DNA from: Clostridium sp.
Lineage (GTDB): Bacteria > Bacillota > Clostridia > Clostridiales > Clostridiaceae
Direction: 5' to 3'
Length of the DNA: 37,235 bases
NCBI GenBank assembly: GCA_030626065.1
Contig: DAOUPR010000002.1
Coordinates: forward strand, 1-37,235
Shown one piece after another: positions 19,212 through 28,814 of this stretch. Both the position numbers and the translations under genes were made by a program. Each line of letters starts with the position of its first letter. Position 1 is the first letter of the stretch. The notes beneath the pieces are model-generated. The model saw nothing but the letters and a program-made list of their open reading frames with translations, was not told the DNA's origin and made no database searches.

Positions 19212-19228
19212 TAATAAGGGGTGTAAGA

Positions 19229-19657
19229 ATGCCAAGACCTAAGAAAAGAAGAAAAGTTTGTGAAGTTCCAAAAGTTAATAAATTTGGACCTATTTACGAA
19301 AATGAAGATAATATTAGTGAAATAAATAAAGAGAATATGGTATTTATGTCTGTTGAAGAATATGAAATAATAAGGTTGATAGACTATTTAGGTTTGACTC
19401 AAGAACAGAGCTCAGAAATTATGTGTGTAGCACGTTCTACTATACAAAGGATTTATGAAGATGCTAGAAAGAAAATCGCTGATTCTTTAGTTAATGGTAA
19501 AAGAATTCGAATTGAAGGTGGAAATTACAAACTATGCGAAGAAAATGGTAGTATGGAGATTTGCAGAGGGTGTAATAGAAGAGGAAGACAAGGCGGGAAG
19601 GGTGGCCAAGGGGGTCGCGGATTAGGAAATAATAGAGCAGATAATAGTAAGAAATAG
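19229..19657 (+). CDS. DUF134 family HTH protein
   Basis: MPRPKKRRKVCEVPKVNKFGP; MSVEEYEIIRLIDYLGLTQEQSSEIMCVARSTIQRIYEDARKKIADSLVNGK. Confidence 0.9.
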   Translation: MPRPKKRRKVCEVPKVNKFGPIYENEDNISEINKENMVFMSVEEYEIIRLIDYLGLTQEQSSEIMCVARSTIQRIYEDARKKIADSLVNGKRIRIEGGNYKLCEENGSMEICRGCNRRGRQGGKGGQGGRGLGNNRADNSKK

Positions 19658-19675
19658 TAGTTTTTATAATAGTGT

Positions 19676-20139
19676 GAAATAAAAGTTGTAGATAAAGGTG
19701 AAAAATTAATTAATGAAGTTTATATAGATGGAAGTTATCAAGATAAAAGAAAAAAGGGTGCTTATACCATTATTATAAAAGATACAAAGGGTAATTATAA
19801 AAGTTATGTTGAAGAGTCATTGGAAATAGGATCATCTCAAATACAACTAAGAGCTGCAATTAAAGGGGTAAAATTATTAAAAGATACTGAGAAAATACCA
19901 ATTATCACAGACAGTCAATATGTAAGAAAAGCACTAACAGAATGGGTTATGTGTTGGAAGCTTAATGGTGGAAAACAGCCAATGGGGAAAAGGTGAAGAA
20001 TATAGATAATTGGCAAGAGTTTGATAAATTAACAGATGAAAAATATATAGAATTTCAATGGGTAAAAGCTCATACAGACCATTTTGAAAATACTTTGTGT
20101 GATTTATATGCTAAAAACAAATTGGAAGAATTACTATAA
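19676..20139 (+). pseudogene. RNase HI-like pseudogene (no evident start, frameshift near 19990)
   Basis: EIKVVDKGEKLINEVYIDGSYQDKRKKGAYTIII...SSQIQLRAAIKGVKLL...ITDSQYVRKALTEWV...NGGKQPMGKR*, then another frame VKNIDNWQEFDKL...IEFQWVKAHTDHFENTLCDLYAKNKLEELL*. Confidence 0.8.
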
Positions 20140-20150
20140 TATTCAAATTT

Positions 20151-20176
20151 AAAAGCCGGGCCCAAAGCCTGGCTTT
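20151..20176. terminator. Hairpin AAAGCCGGGC-CCAAA-GCCTGGCTTT
   Basis: 10-bp stem with one G-U pair. Confidence 0.6.
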
Positions 20177-20248
20177 ACAGCATTCTACAGAAAAATTTAA
20201 TAATTGTAAAATTATATTAACATAGTTTCCACAAAGTTACACACAGGC

Positions 20249-20270
20249 TTATCCACAGAACTGTGGATAA
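20249..20270. promoter_or_regulatory. Two inverted consensus DnaA boxes (TTATCCACA-GAAC-TGTGGATAA)
   Basis: Exact matches to TTATCCACA on both strands, with looser CCACA/CACACA motifs just upstream. Confidence 0.75.
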
Positions 20271-20311
20271 CTTATCTAAAACAAAGATACTATTAATTTT
20301 TTATTAATTAT

Positions 20312-20376
20312 AGAAAAAATTGGGCAGTTGATAGGTTTATTATTCATAAAATTATCTACTTCCCAACTGTCTTTAA
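20312..20376 (-). terminator. Possible terminator of the PBP gene
   Basis: GACAGTTG...CAACTGCC stem followed on the minus strand by CAATTTTTT. Confidence 0.45.
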
Positions 20377-20404
20377 ATTTATTTATTTTTTAGTATATTT
20401 ATAT

Positions 20405-22459
20405 TTAATAACTTTCTAAAAATGATTTTACTTTTCCAACCACGTAGTGGCTACCACCTCTGTTTTTAACTTCTTCAATCATCATTGTAGTAATATATGG
20501 TTTTTCAGCACTATTTTCGAGAGCTATAAACCAACCATTTTCAGTGCCATTTACATCAGTTTTATTTGCTTTCAGTTCTGCTGTACCTGTTTTACCTGCG
20601 ATTTCTCTTCCAGTAATTTTAGATGCATGAGCTGTTCCATTTGAATCTTCAACGACTTTAAGTAAGAAATCATATATTGTATTTGCTACTTCAGGTGATA
20701 TAGCAGATGTTGAGTTTAGAAGATTATTTTCTACCGCATTATATAAAAGGGTAGGTTCTATTACACTACCTTCATTTATAAAAGCAGTATAGGCTTTGGA
20801 TAGATATAAAGGATTCACTTCAACTTCACCTTGTCCATATCCAGTATCAGCTAATAAAGTATCCTTTATTGTGCTATTAGGATCAGATATAATTTGAGAG
20901 GAATCTATAGGGTATCCAATATTTAAGGATTCGCCTACACCAAATTTTTTAGAATAATCTAAGAAGTTTTGTTCACCAATTTTTAAGGCTAATTGAGCAA
21001 AGTATATATTATCAGAGTAAATATATGCCTTTTCCATATCTACATTAGTATTAGGGGATACTCTAGTGATAAAATAATTTCCCCAAGAAGAATCAGGTTG
21101 CCAATTAAGACCATCTACATTGATTGAAAAGTTTTTATCAGCAGCCCCAGTTTCAAGAGCAAGGGCACCTGTAATAGCTTTGAAAGTTGAACCTGGTGCG
21201 TACACTTTAGAAAATTTATTAGTAAGAGGTAATTGTGGGTTATCTAGTAATCCATTTAGTTCTTCTTGACTTATTCCTAAAACAAAATCATTTGGATCAT
21301 AAGAAGGAGAACTTACAAGAGCCATAATTTCACCAGTTTTATGATTCATTACTGAAGCTGTACCTGAGTCTTCACCTAATTGTTTAAATAAGTTATGTTG
21401 CATATTAGAATCTATAGTAAGTTTTATGTCTTGTCCATTTTTTGCTTCTTTTTTTATTAGTTCAGTAGAGTTGTCGCCTACTTTTAATGAAAGGATGATT
21501 CCATTTTCTCCATGAAGTTCTTTTTCATAAAGAGCTTCTAAGCCTGTTTTACCAATATAGTCGGTAGAGGTATATCCTTCCTCTTTATGTTTTTCTAATT
21601 CTTCTGCTGAAATCATACTAATATAACCAGTTAAGTGTGCAGCGCTTTCACCTAAGGGATAAATTCTACCTTGAGCAGTTTTGTAGGTTGCAGGTGATTT
21701 ACCATCAGCATTTATATATTTTACGTTGATGGATTCAATTCTACCAATTTCTGAGTTAGATATCTTGAGTATATCAACAAAAGAATCATCTTTGACCCAA
21801 CTTTTCATTAGTTTACTTTGGATAAATTTTTCGGATAAATTAAATTCTGTAGCTAAATCTTTAATAACCTCCTCTTTGTTATTATTAAATCTACCGGGGA
21901 CTATGCCTACTCTTATAATATCTCCGTAACCAGCTAAAAGAATATCATTTCTATCGTAAATACTTCCACGAGTAGGAGAAAGTATTTTAGTAGAAATTGA
22001 GACTTCTTCATCGGTATAATCTGATAAGAAATAAGTACTATTCCAAACTATATTCCATTTGTTATTTTTATCTTCTTTTTCTTTTACAATTTTAGCCTTG
22101 GAATACATAGAAAAATCTCCATAGCTTGTACTAACTTTTATCTCAAAAGGGAGTATAGTTTCGGTTTTATCTTTTAATTCATCTTTTATTTCTTCATAAG
22201 TTACATCAGTTGATATTTCAAGATTGTCCACAGATGCATCTTGAAAAAATGTTTCATTTTTAGCTATAAAATCTTCTTCTGTTAATTTTGATTTAGTGGA
22301 TGAGTCCATCATAGAATACATACTACTAAAATCTTTTGAAATCCATGCTTCTGAAAATTCGTTAAAAACTTGAACTGGGTCTTTTTCTTTTCCACAAGAA
22401 GAAAACATAAATACACTAGCAATTAATACTAAAACAATCAAACTTTTTTTCTTAAACAT
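20405..22459 (-). CDS. Class B penicillin-binding protein, lipoprotein, with MecA/NTF2-like N-terminal domain
   Basis: Lipobox FMFSSCGKEKD; PVQVFNEFSEAWISKDFSSMYSMM; APGSTFKAITG (SXXK), YSDN, KTGTAE. Confidence 0.92.
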   Translation of the reverse strand: MFKKKSLIVLVLIASVFMFSSCGKEKDPVQVFNEFSEAWISKDFSSMYSMMDSSTKSKLTEEDFIAKNETFFQDASVDNLEISTDVTYEEIKDELKDKTETILPFEIKVSTSYGDFSMYSKAKIVKEKEDKNNKWNIVWNSTYFLSDYTDEEVSISTKILSPTRGSIYDRNDILLAGYGDIIRVGIVPGRFNNNKEEVIKDLATEFNLSEKFIQSKLMKSWVKDDSFVDILKISNSEIGRIESINVKYINADGKSPATYKTAQGRIYPLGESAAHLTGYISMISAEELEKHKEEGYTSTDYIGKTGLEALYEKELHGENGIILSLKVGDNSTELIKKEAKNGQDIKLTIDSNMQHNLFKQLGEDSGTASVMNHKTGEIMALVSSPSYDPNDFVLGISQEELNGLLDNPQLPLTNKFSKVYAPGSTFKAITGALALETGAADKNFSINVDGLNWQPDSSWGNYFITRVSPNTNVDMEKAYIYSDNIYFAQLALKIGEQNFLDYSKKFGVGESLNIGYPIDSSQIISDPNSTIKDTLLADTGYGQGEVEVNPLYLSKAYTAFINEGSVIEPTLLYNAVENNLLNSTSAISPEVANTIYDFLLKVVEDSNGTAHASKITGREIAGKTGTAELKANKTDVNGTENGWFIALENSAEKPYITTMMIEEVKNRGGSHYVVGKVKSFLESY

Positions 22460-22551
22460 ATTTTTTACCTACCTTTAATTTACCTTAATTGAAATTTTTT
22501 ATAATAACATAATTTTAACACTGTATAATATTACAAGCAAACAATAAATTA

Positions 22552-22773
22552 TAAGGCACAATGCACAATGCACAATGCACAATTAAGGATGAAATTTTTT
22601 AGCGGAGCTAAAAAATTTCTCTAACTATTTTAAAAATTAAAGATTAATTGATATTCAATAGTAATTTGAAATTATTTTAAATTGCATTAGTTGTTTTATA
22701 AATTAAAGATTTTCTGACCAAGGTGAAGAAAATCATCCATAATTGTGCATTGATAATTGTGCATTGTGAATTT
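22552..22773. repeat. Palindromic intergenic repeat, copy 7 (near full length)
   Basis: GCACAATGCACAATGCACAATGCACAATTAAGGATG...ATTTTTTAGCGGAGCTAAAAAATTT...AATTAAAGATTTTCTGACCAAGGTGAAGAAAATCATCCATAATTGTGCATTGATAATTGTGCATTGTG. Confidence 0.88.
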
Positions 22774-22779
22774 GAACTT

Positions 22780-23277
22780 CTAGTACATTCCGTGTTGCTC
22801 CATATAGTTATATAGATCATATCCGTGTTTTTGTTCTTCTTTTTGGATATGGTTTAAGACGTCTCTTGCATTTTCATTTTTAAATTCGAAAATAGATGTA
22901 TCATATGCTTTTGATACATATTTTTCTGTCATTAAAAGGTCTTGGCAAATTTTTTTATCTTCAGCTTCTTGCATTGCAGGTGCTTGTGAAGGTTGTGCTG
23001 ATGAGTTTGCCTGTTGCCTAGTTGCTGGGGGTTGATTAGATTGTTGGTTTTGTTGTCCTTGTTGTTGTTGGGCATTCATATCAGGCACTGTTCCATTCAA
23101 CATTTGACTTAAAGTATCAAAATGTTCTTGCTCTGCATTAGCATGCTCTGTTAAAATTTGTTTTAGTTGTGGGTCCTTTGTTATAGATGCATAATTAGTA
23201 TACTTTTCTATGCATACCTGTTCATCTTTTTTAGCATCTTCTAGTAAAGCTCGTTCTTTATTTGTCCAATTTACCAT
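22780..23277 (-). CDS. Spore coat protein, CotF-like
   Basis: CQDLLMTEKYVSKAYDTSIFEFKNENARDVLNHIQKEEQKHGYDLYNYMEQHGMY. Confidence 0.85.
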   Translation of the reverse strand: MVNWTNKERALLEDAKKDEQVCIEKYTNYASITKDPQLKQILTEHANAEQEHFDTLSQMLNGTVPDMNAQQQQGQQNQQSNQPPATRQQANSSAQPSQAPAMQEAEDKKICQDLLMTEKYVSKAYDTSIFEFKNENARDVLNHIQKEEQKHGYDLYNYMEQHGMY

Positions 23278-23388
23278 AGTATCACCTCTTTTTTAGTATT
23301 GCCAGAGGGAAAAAAAATTAAACAGATTATTGGATATATATAGTTTGTATTTTTAGAATATTGAGTAAAAACTATTGAAACTGATAAT

Positions 23389-23518
23389 AGTGTGAAGTGT
23401 GGAATATAATGTGTTAAGTTAAAGAAGATTTTGCTAGTCAAACTTTACTATTAAATTAAAAGATTTACGAAGAACGAGGAAATCGTTCATCATTTCACAC
23501 TTCACATTTTACACTATT
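23389..23518. repeat. Palindromic intergenic repeat, copy 8, with GTGTGAAGTGTG-type ends
   Basis: AGTGTGAAGTGTGGAATATAATGTG...AAGATTTACGAAGAACGAGGAAATCGTTCATCATTTCACACTTCACATTTTACACT. Confidence 0.75.
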
Positions 23519-23603
23519 AGTAATAAAATCTTATTATTAGGCCAATACATTATAAATAAACGATGCTTTATAATAAAGCTAAATAAAAAGGGGGTATTAA
23601 CAA

Positions 23604-24116
23604 ATGGAAAAATGGGATTTATTAGATGAACAAAGACAATTATTGTATAAAACTCATAGAAGAAGAGACAAAATGGAAATAGGAAATTATCATGTTGTTG
23701 TGAGTATTTGGACAGTTAATTCAAAGAATGAAATATTATTGACACTGAGAGATCCTAAAAAGGATAAATATCCGAATTTTTGGGAAAATACTGCTGGTTC
23801 TGTGTTGGCAGGAGAAGCAAGTATCGAAGGGACATTGAGAGAATTATCAGAAGAAACAGGCATAATAGTTAGTGAAGCTGAATTAAGTTTTCTTGGTACT
23901 AAAAAAGAAAAAACAGCATTTATTGATGGTTATATAGTAAGAAAAGATTATGAAATCTCTGAATTGACAATGCAAGAAGGTGAAACTGTGGATGCTCAGT
24001 GGGTGACTTTAGAAAAATTAGATGAAATGATAGGATTAGGAGTTGTTGCTATACCAGTTGCAGATAGATTAGCCTATTTCAGGAATGATTTTTGTGATTT
24101 CTTATTTAATAAATAG
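23604..24116 (+). CDS. Nudix hydrolase (IPP-isomerase-like subgroup)
   Basis: YHVVVSIWTVNSKNEILLTLRDPKKDKYPNFWENTAGSVLAGEASIEGTLRELSEETGI. Confidence 0.9.
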   Translation: MEKWDLLDEQRQLLYKTHRRRDKMEIGNYHVVVSIWTVNSKNEILLTLRDPKKDKYPNFWENTAGSVLAGEASIEGTLRELSEETGIIVSEAELSFLGTKKEKTAFIDGYIVRKDYEISELTMQEGETVDAQWVTLEKLDEMIGLGVVAIPVADRLAYFRNDFCDFLFNK

Positions 24117-24159
24117 TTTTAGTATTAAGTACGTTAAATAGTTTATAGGAGGATTAAAA

Positions 24160-24729
24160 ATGGATTACATAGAACAAATAACTAAATTTATTCCTGAAAA
24201 TGATCAAGAGCGACAGGATAAAAAGGTTATTCTTGATTACATAGAAAAATTCCCTCACAATATTTTGATTAGAGATAATGAATTTGCACATATTACAAGC
24301 TCAGGATTTATAATGAATCAAGCTTTAGATAAGGTGTTAATGATTCATCACAATATAAGAAATGTTTGGGCGTGGACTGGTGGACATGTTGATGGAGATA
24401 CAGATTTTCTACATGTTGCAATAAAAGAAGCTAAAGAGGAAACTGGCATAAAAAATGTGAAACCACTAACTGACGAAATAATTACTATTGATATTTTACC
24501 TGTATATGGTCATATGAAGAATAATAAATATGTTAGTGTTCATCAGCATCTTTCGGTGGCGTATGTCCTTATTGCTAATGAAGATGAAGAGCTAAGAATA
24601 AAAGAAGACGAAAATAGTGGTGTGGAATGGTTTCCTTTGGGAAAATTTACAGAGGATTATTTTGATGATAAGGATGTTTATTTATATAATAAGATAATTG
24701 AGAGAGCTAAGAAATATAATTGTTTTTGA
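24160..24729 (+). CDS. Nudix hydrolase
   Basis: WTGGHVDGDTDFLHVAIKEAKEETGI. Confidence 0.9.
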   Translation: MDYIEQITKFIPENDQERQDKKVILDYIEKFPHNILIRDNEFAHITSSGFIMNQALDKVLMIHHNIRNVWAWTGGHVDGDTDFLHVAIKEAKEETGIKNVKPLTDEIITIDILPVYGHMKNNKYVSVHQHLSVAYVLIANEDEELRIKEDENSGVEWFPLGKFTEDYFDDKDVYLYNKIIERAKKYNCF

Positions 24730-24913
24730 AAAGAAAAATATGGAAAAGTAAGTGCAAGATTCTGATAAAAAACAAGAAAATGGAAATAATATGAAATAAA
24801 TGAAGAATAAATTTTGAAAAATAGCTTATTTGTTTTATAATGAAATAAACAATTGAAAAATACTAGATTTACAGAGTTTTAGCAAATATTTTGTTTTCAG
24901 TAGGAGCGATGGA

Positions 24914-27121
24914 ATGTCTGAAATTAAAGGGAAAGTAGAGAGTGTTATCTTTCAAAATGAAGATAATGGGTATACAGTAGCAAAAATTTATTATGATAAA
25001 AATCTGGTTACTGTAACAGGAATTATACCATTTATTCAAGAAGGAATAGAATTAAAAATAAACGGTGAATGGTTTGTTCATCCACAGTTTGGCGAGCAAT
25101 TTAAAGTAAAAGCTTGTGAGCAAATTCTTCCAGATACTGTAGAAAGTATAGAAAAGTACTTATCTTCTGGAATTATATCTGGTATTGGACCTGTTACAGC
25201 AAAAAAAATAGTTAAGCATTTTGGAGAAAAAACTCTTGAGATAATGGATACTGACATAAACAAGATAAAAGAAATAGAAGGAATAGGAAAGAAAAAAGCA
25301 CAGAAGATTGCAGATTCATATTCACAGCAATCTGAGATTAGAAATATAATGATATTCTTTCAAACCTACGGATTATCAGTGAATCAATGTGTTAAAATAC
25401 ACAAAAAGTATGGGTCAGAGGCAGTTAACCAAGTAAAGGAAAATCCATATATGTTAATTGAAGATATAGCTCGTATTGGATTCAAAACGGCAGATAAAAT
25501 AGCTAGAAATTTAGGGATTGATGCAGAATCAAAATTTAGAATACAAAGTGGAATTCTTTTTTCAATTAATCAATTTTGCTTAAAAGGGAATACTTATGTT
25601 CCACTTGAAATATTAATAGAAGAGGCAGCAAGTATACTTTTGGTGGATAGAGATTTAGTATACAAAAATATTATTGAATTTGCGACTACAGGAAAAATTA
25701 AAATTGAAAATATCGATGGAGAAGAAGCGGTTTTTTCAATTCCATTTTTACATAGTGAAATTGCGGTTACATTAAAGATGCTGACTTTAGCAACAGATGA
25801 ATATGAGGATATTGAAATAAATATAGAGCAGGAAATAAAAGATTTTGAAGAACACAATAGCATAGAATTTGCTCCGATTCAGAGAGAAGCAATTACTGGT
25901 GCATTCAAAAATGGTGTAGAGGTTATAACAGGTGGACCTGGTACAGGTAAAACTACCATAATAAAATGTATTACTGAAATATTTGAGAATGCCAGCATGA
26001 CAGTTTTTATGGCAGCACCTACAGGTAGAGCTGCAAAAAGAATGAGTGAAGCTACTGGAAAAGAAGCTAAAACTATACATAGATTATTGGAGATTGGATT
26101 TAAAGATGAAGAAAGCTACGATTTTGTCAAAGGTGATGAAGATCCACTTCAATGTGATGTTTTGATCGTGGATGAAGCTTCAATGATAGATATCTTATTA
26201 ATGAAAGATCTTCTTAAAGCACTTTCTAAAGGAACTAGATTAATAATTGTGGGAGATGCAGATCAACTACCTTCAGTAGGTCCAGGTAATGTACTTAGTG
26301 ATATTATTCATAGTGAAAGTGTGAAAGTTGTTAAGTTAAAAGAGATATTTAGGCAAGCTAAGGAGAGTATGATAGTAGTCAATGCTCATAAAATTAATAA
26401 GAGTGAAATTCCATTCATTAATACTAAAGATACTGATTTTTTCTTCTTAAATGGGGCAGGACATGATAATACAATGCAGACTATTTTAGAATTAGTAATA
26501 AAAAGGCTTCCCACTTTTAAAAAAGACATCGATAAAATAAAAGATATTCAAATATTAACGCCTATGAGAAAGGGAACTTTAGGAACAAATAATTTAAATT
26601 TAAAGCTTCAGGAAATTTTAAATCCTAAAAGTCAGGAGAAAAGAGAGAAAGAATTTAGAAATACCCTTTTTAGAGAAGGGGATAAAGTAATGCAGATTAA
26701 AAATAATTATTCTCTCAAGTGGAAATCAGTTAATTTTGAAGATGAAGGTGTAGGAGTATTTAATGGAGATATTGGTTATATAAAAAAGATAAATGATGAT
26801 AGTGTTACTATTTTATTTGATGACGATAGAAAAGTTATTTATGAGAATATTTTTGTTGATGAACTAGAACTTGCCTATGCAATGACTATTCACAAAAGTC
26901 AAGGAAGTGAATTTCCTATTGTGGTTATGCCAATGTTTATGGGACCACCGATGCTTATGAATAAAAATCTTCTTTATACTGGAATAACTCGGGCAAAGAA
27001 AATGGTTGTTTTAGTTGGTGAGAAAAAGGCTCTACATTTTATGATTAAGAATAATAATATTATAGAAAGATATAGTGGACTTTGTTATAGAATTAAGAGT
27101 ACAATTAATGCACTTGATTAG
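24914..27121 (+). CDS. recD2: RecD2-type ATP-dependent DNA helicase
   Basis: HhH repeats; ITGGPGTGKTTIIKCI; VDEASMIDILL; GDADQLPSVGPGNVL; YAMTIHKSQGSEFPIVVMP. Confidence 0.95.
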   Translation: MSEIKGKVESVIFQNEDNGYTVAKIYYDKNLVTVTGIIPFIQEGIELKINGEWFVHPQFGEQFKVKACEQILPDTVESIEKYLSSGIISGIGPVTAKKIVKHFGEKTLEIMDTDINKIKEIEGIGKKKAQKIADSYSQQSEIRNIMIFFQTYGLSVNQCVKIHKKYGSEAVNQVKENPYMLIEDIARIGFKTADKIARNLGIDAESKFRIQSGILFSINQFCLKGNTYVPLEILIEEAASILLVDRDLVYKNIIEFATTGKIKIENIDGEEAVFSIPFLHSEIAVTLKMLTLATDEYEDIEINIEQEIKDFEEHNSIEFAPIQREAITGAFKNGVEVITGGPGTGKTTIIKCITEIFENASMTVFMAAPTGRAAKRMSEATGKEAKTIHRLLEIGFKDEESYDFVKGDEDPLQCDVLIVDEASMIDILLMKDLLKALSKGTRLIIVGDADQLPSVGPGNVLSDIIHSESVKVVKLKEIFRQAKESMIVVNAHKINKSEIPFINTKDTDFFFLNGAGHDNTMQTILELVIKRLPTFKKDIDKIKDIQILTPMRKGTLGTNNLNLKLQEILNPKSQEKREKEFRNTLFREGDKVMQIKNNYSLKWKSVNFEDEGVGVFNGDIGYIKKINDDSVTILFDDDRKVIYENIFVDELELAYAMTIHKSQGSEFPIVVMPMFMGPPMLMNKNLLYTGITRAKKMVVLVGEKKALHFMIKNNNIIERYSGLCYRIKSTINALD

Positions 27122-27140
27122 GGGATATGGTGATTATTTT

Positions 27141-28151
27141 ATGGATTTAATAAAAACAGAAATCAGTAAAAAAACACATGAAGTTAGCGAAAAAATTTAT
27201 ATGTGGAGTAAAGGAAATGAAAGATATTTGAATGTAATTTCTCCTCCATATAATTCTTCTTATATTTTGCTTAAGACAATTCTTAATGCGATAAGTGAAA
27301 ATAAAAATATTCTTTATGTAACAAATGAGAATATAAAAGAAAATGATATATTAATTTCTCTTAAAAAGTATGTAACATATGAGAACTGTCCATTTTTGGA
27401 TAGAAAACAAAAATACGATTTATCTAATTTCAATATATGTAGTATTGAAAAGATGAGTAAATTAAAAAATACATATGATTTAATAATTTTTAATTGTATA
27501 AGAAGTTTTATTGATGTTAATAATGAAAACATAGTATTAAATTTATTGAATCTAATAAATAAAAAAGGCAAAATAATTTCTTATCATTTTGAAAAGATAT
27601 TTAAGTATTCACGTGAAATTATATTTCCTATTAAAGATAATGGGAAAATTTTAATTGAACCTATGTTTTTTAAAACAAAGATAAATTTGGAAAATGATAT
27701 ACCACAATTGGCTTATGAACATATTAGTTGGTCTTTGGAGATGAATAATAAGGTTATTGTTTATGTGCCCCATAAGGATAATATTCCAAAAGTAAAAAGT
27801 TATCTTAGAAATTATTTTAGACAAAAGTGTAGGGTAGTCAGTTGTTTTAATATTTTTCAAAATAATAGTAAGTTTGAAAAAATGGAAAAAGTTATACTTG
27901 TAACTAACAGATTTAGGGATGATTGTTTTAATATTGATAATATGAATATTATGGTTTTAAATGCTAATAGTAAAAATATTGATTATAAAGATATAGTATA
28001 TATGTGCGGTAGGGTAAGTAATAAAGAGAAAGGAAGTAAAGGGGAAGTAGTACTTTTAGCAAGATGGGATAATACTGAAATTGATAAAGCTAAAAGTATT
28101 ATAAGAAACTTAAATAAAAAAGTATGGGATATGAATTTACTAAAAATTTAA
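27141..28151 (+). CDS. ComFA-like protein lacking recognisable Walker A/DEAD motifs
   Basis: Position between recD2 and comFC; C-terminal IVYMCGRVSNKEKGSKGEVVLLARW...IRNLNKKVWDM resembles the ComFA motif VI region. Confidence 0.6.
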   Translation: MDLIKTEISKKTHEVSEKIYMWSKGNERYLNVISPPYNSSYILLKTILNAISENKNILYVTNENIKENDILISLKKYVTYENCPFLDRKQKYDLSNFNICSIEKMSKLKNTYDLIIFNCIRSFIDVNNENIVLNLLNLINKKGKIISYHFEKIFKYSREIIFPIKDNGKILIEPMFFKTKINLENDIPQLAYEHISWSLEMNNKVIVYVPHKDNIPKVKSYLRNYFRQKCRVVSCFNIFQNNSKFEKMEKVILVTNRFRDDCFNIDNMNIMVLNANSKNIDYKDIVYMCGRVSNKEKGSKGEVVLLARWDNTEIDKAKSIIRNLNKKVWDMNLLKI

Positions 28152-28810
28152 AGCATTATTTAGACTGCTTTTTAAATTTAATATATTTTGGTAATTCAGA
28201 CTGCATTATTTGTGGTAATAAAACAGAAGATTTATGTGTTTGTCAACGGTGCTTTAATAAAGTTTATTATTGTAGAGAGCCTTTTGTTATAGAAGAAGAT
28301 GGCATTAAGCTTAATTGTTATAGTGCTTGTTATTATTCAGGAGTAATGAAGGAGTTAATAACTTTATTAAAATTTTATTCTAGCTTTAAGGTTATAAGAG
28401 TAATTCAGATTTATTGTGTAGAAACTATTAAAAATTTCTATTTGGAATTTGATTTGATAACCTTTGTGCCATCTACAAAAGAAAGTAGCAAAAAAAGAGG
28501 TTTTAATCAAAGCGAACTTTTAGCAAAAAGTATTTCTAAGGAGTTAGGAATAAAAGCTACGAGCTTATTAGAAAGAATAGATGTAAAAAAGGATCAGATT
28601 GGACTCGGTAAAACAGAAAGATGGGAAAATATAAAAAACTCTTTTGCAATTAAAAAGAATATAAATTTAGATATCGTAAAAAATAAAAAGGTACTTATAA
28701 TTGATGATGTTATAACTACTGGAGCCACTAGCTTTTATTGTTCAAAGCAGCTATTTGAAATGGGAGCGGATGAGGTTATAGTATTGACCGCTGCTCGAGG
28801 GAGACTTTAG
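28124..28810 (+). CDS. comFC: ComFC family phosphoribosyltransferase-like protein
   Basis: CIICGN...CVCQRC; FVPSTKESSKKRGFNQSELLAKSIS; VLIIDDVITTGATSFYCSKQLFEMGADEVIVLTAAR. Confidence 0.92.
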   Translation: MGYEFTKNLKHYLDCFLNLIYFGNSDCIICGNKTEDLCVCQRCFNKVYYCREPFVIEEDGIKLNCYSACYYSGVMKELITLLKFYSSFKVIRVIQIYCVETIKNFYLEFDLITFVPSTKESSKKRGFNQSELLAKSISKELGIKATSLLERIDVKKDQIGLGKTERWENIKNSFAIKKNINLDIVKNKKVLIIDDVITTGATSFYCSKQLFEMGADEVIVLTAARGRL

Positions 28811-28814
28811 ACCC

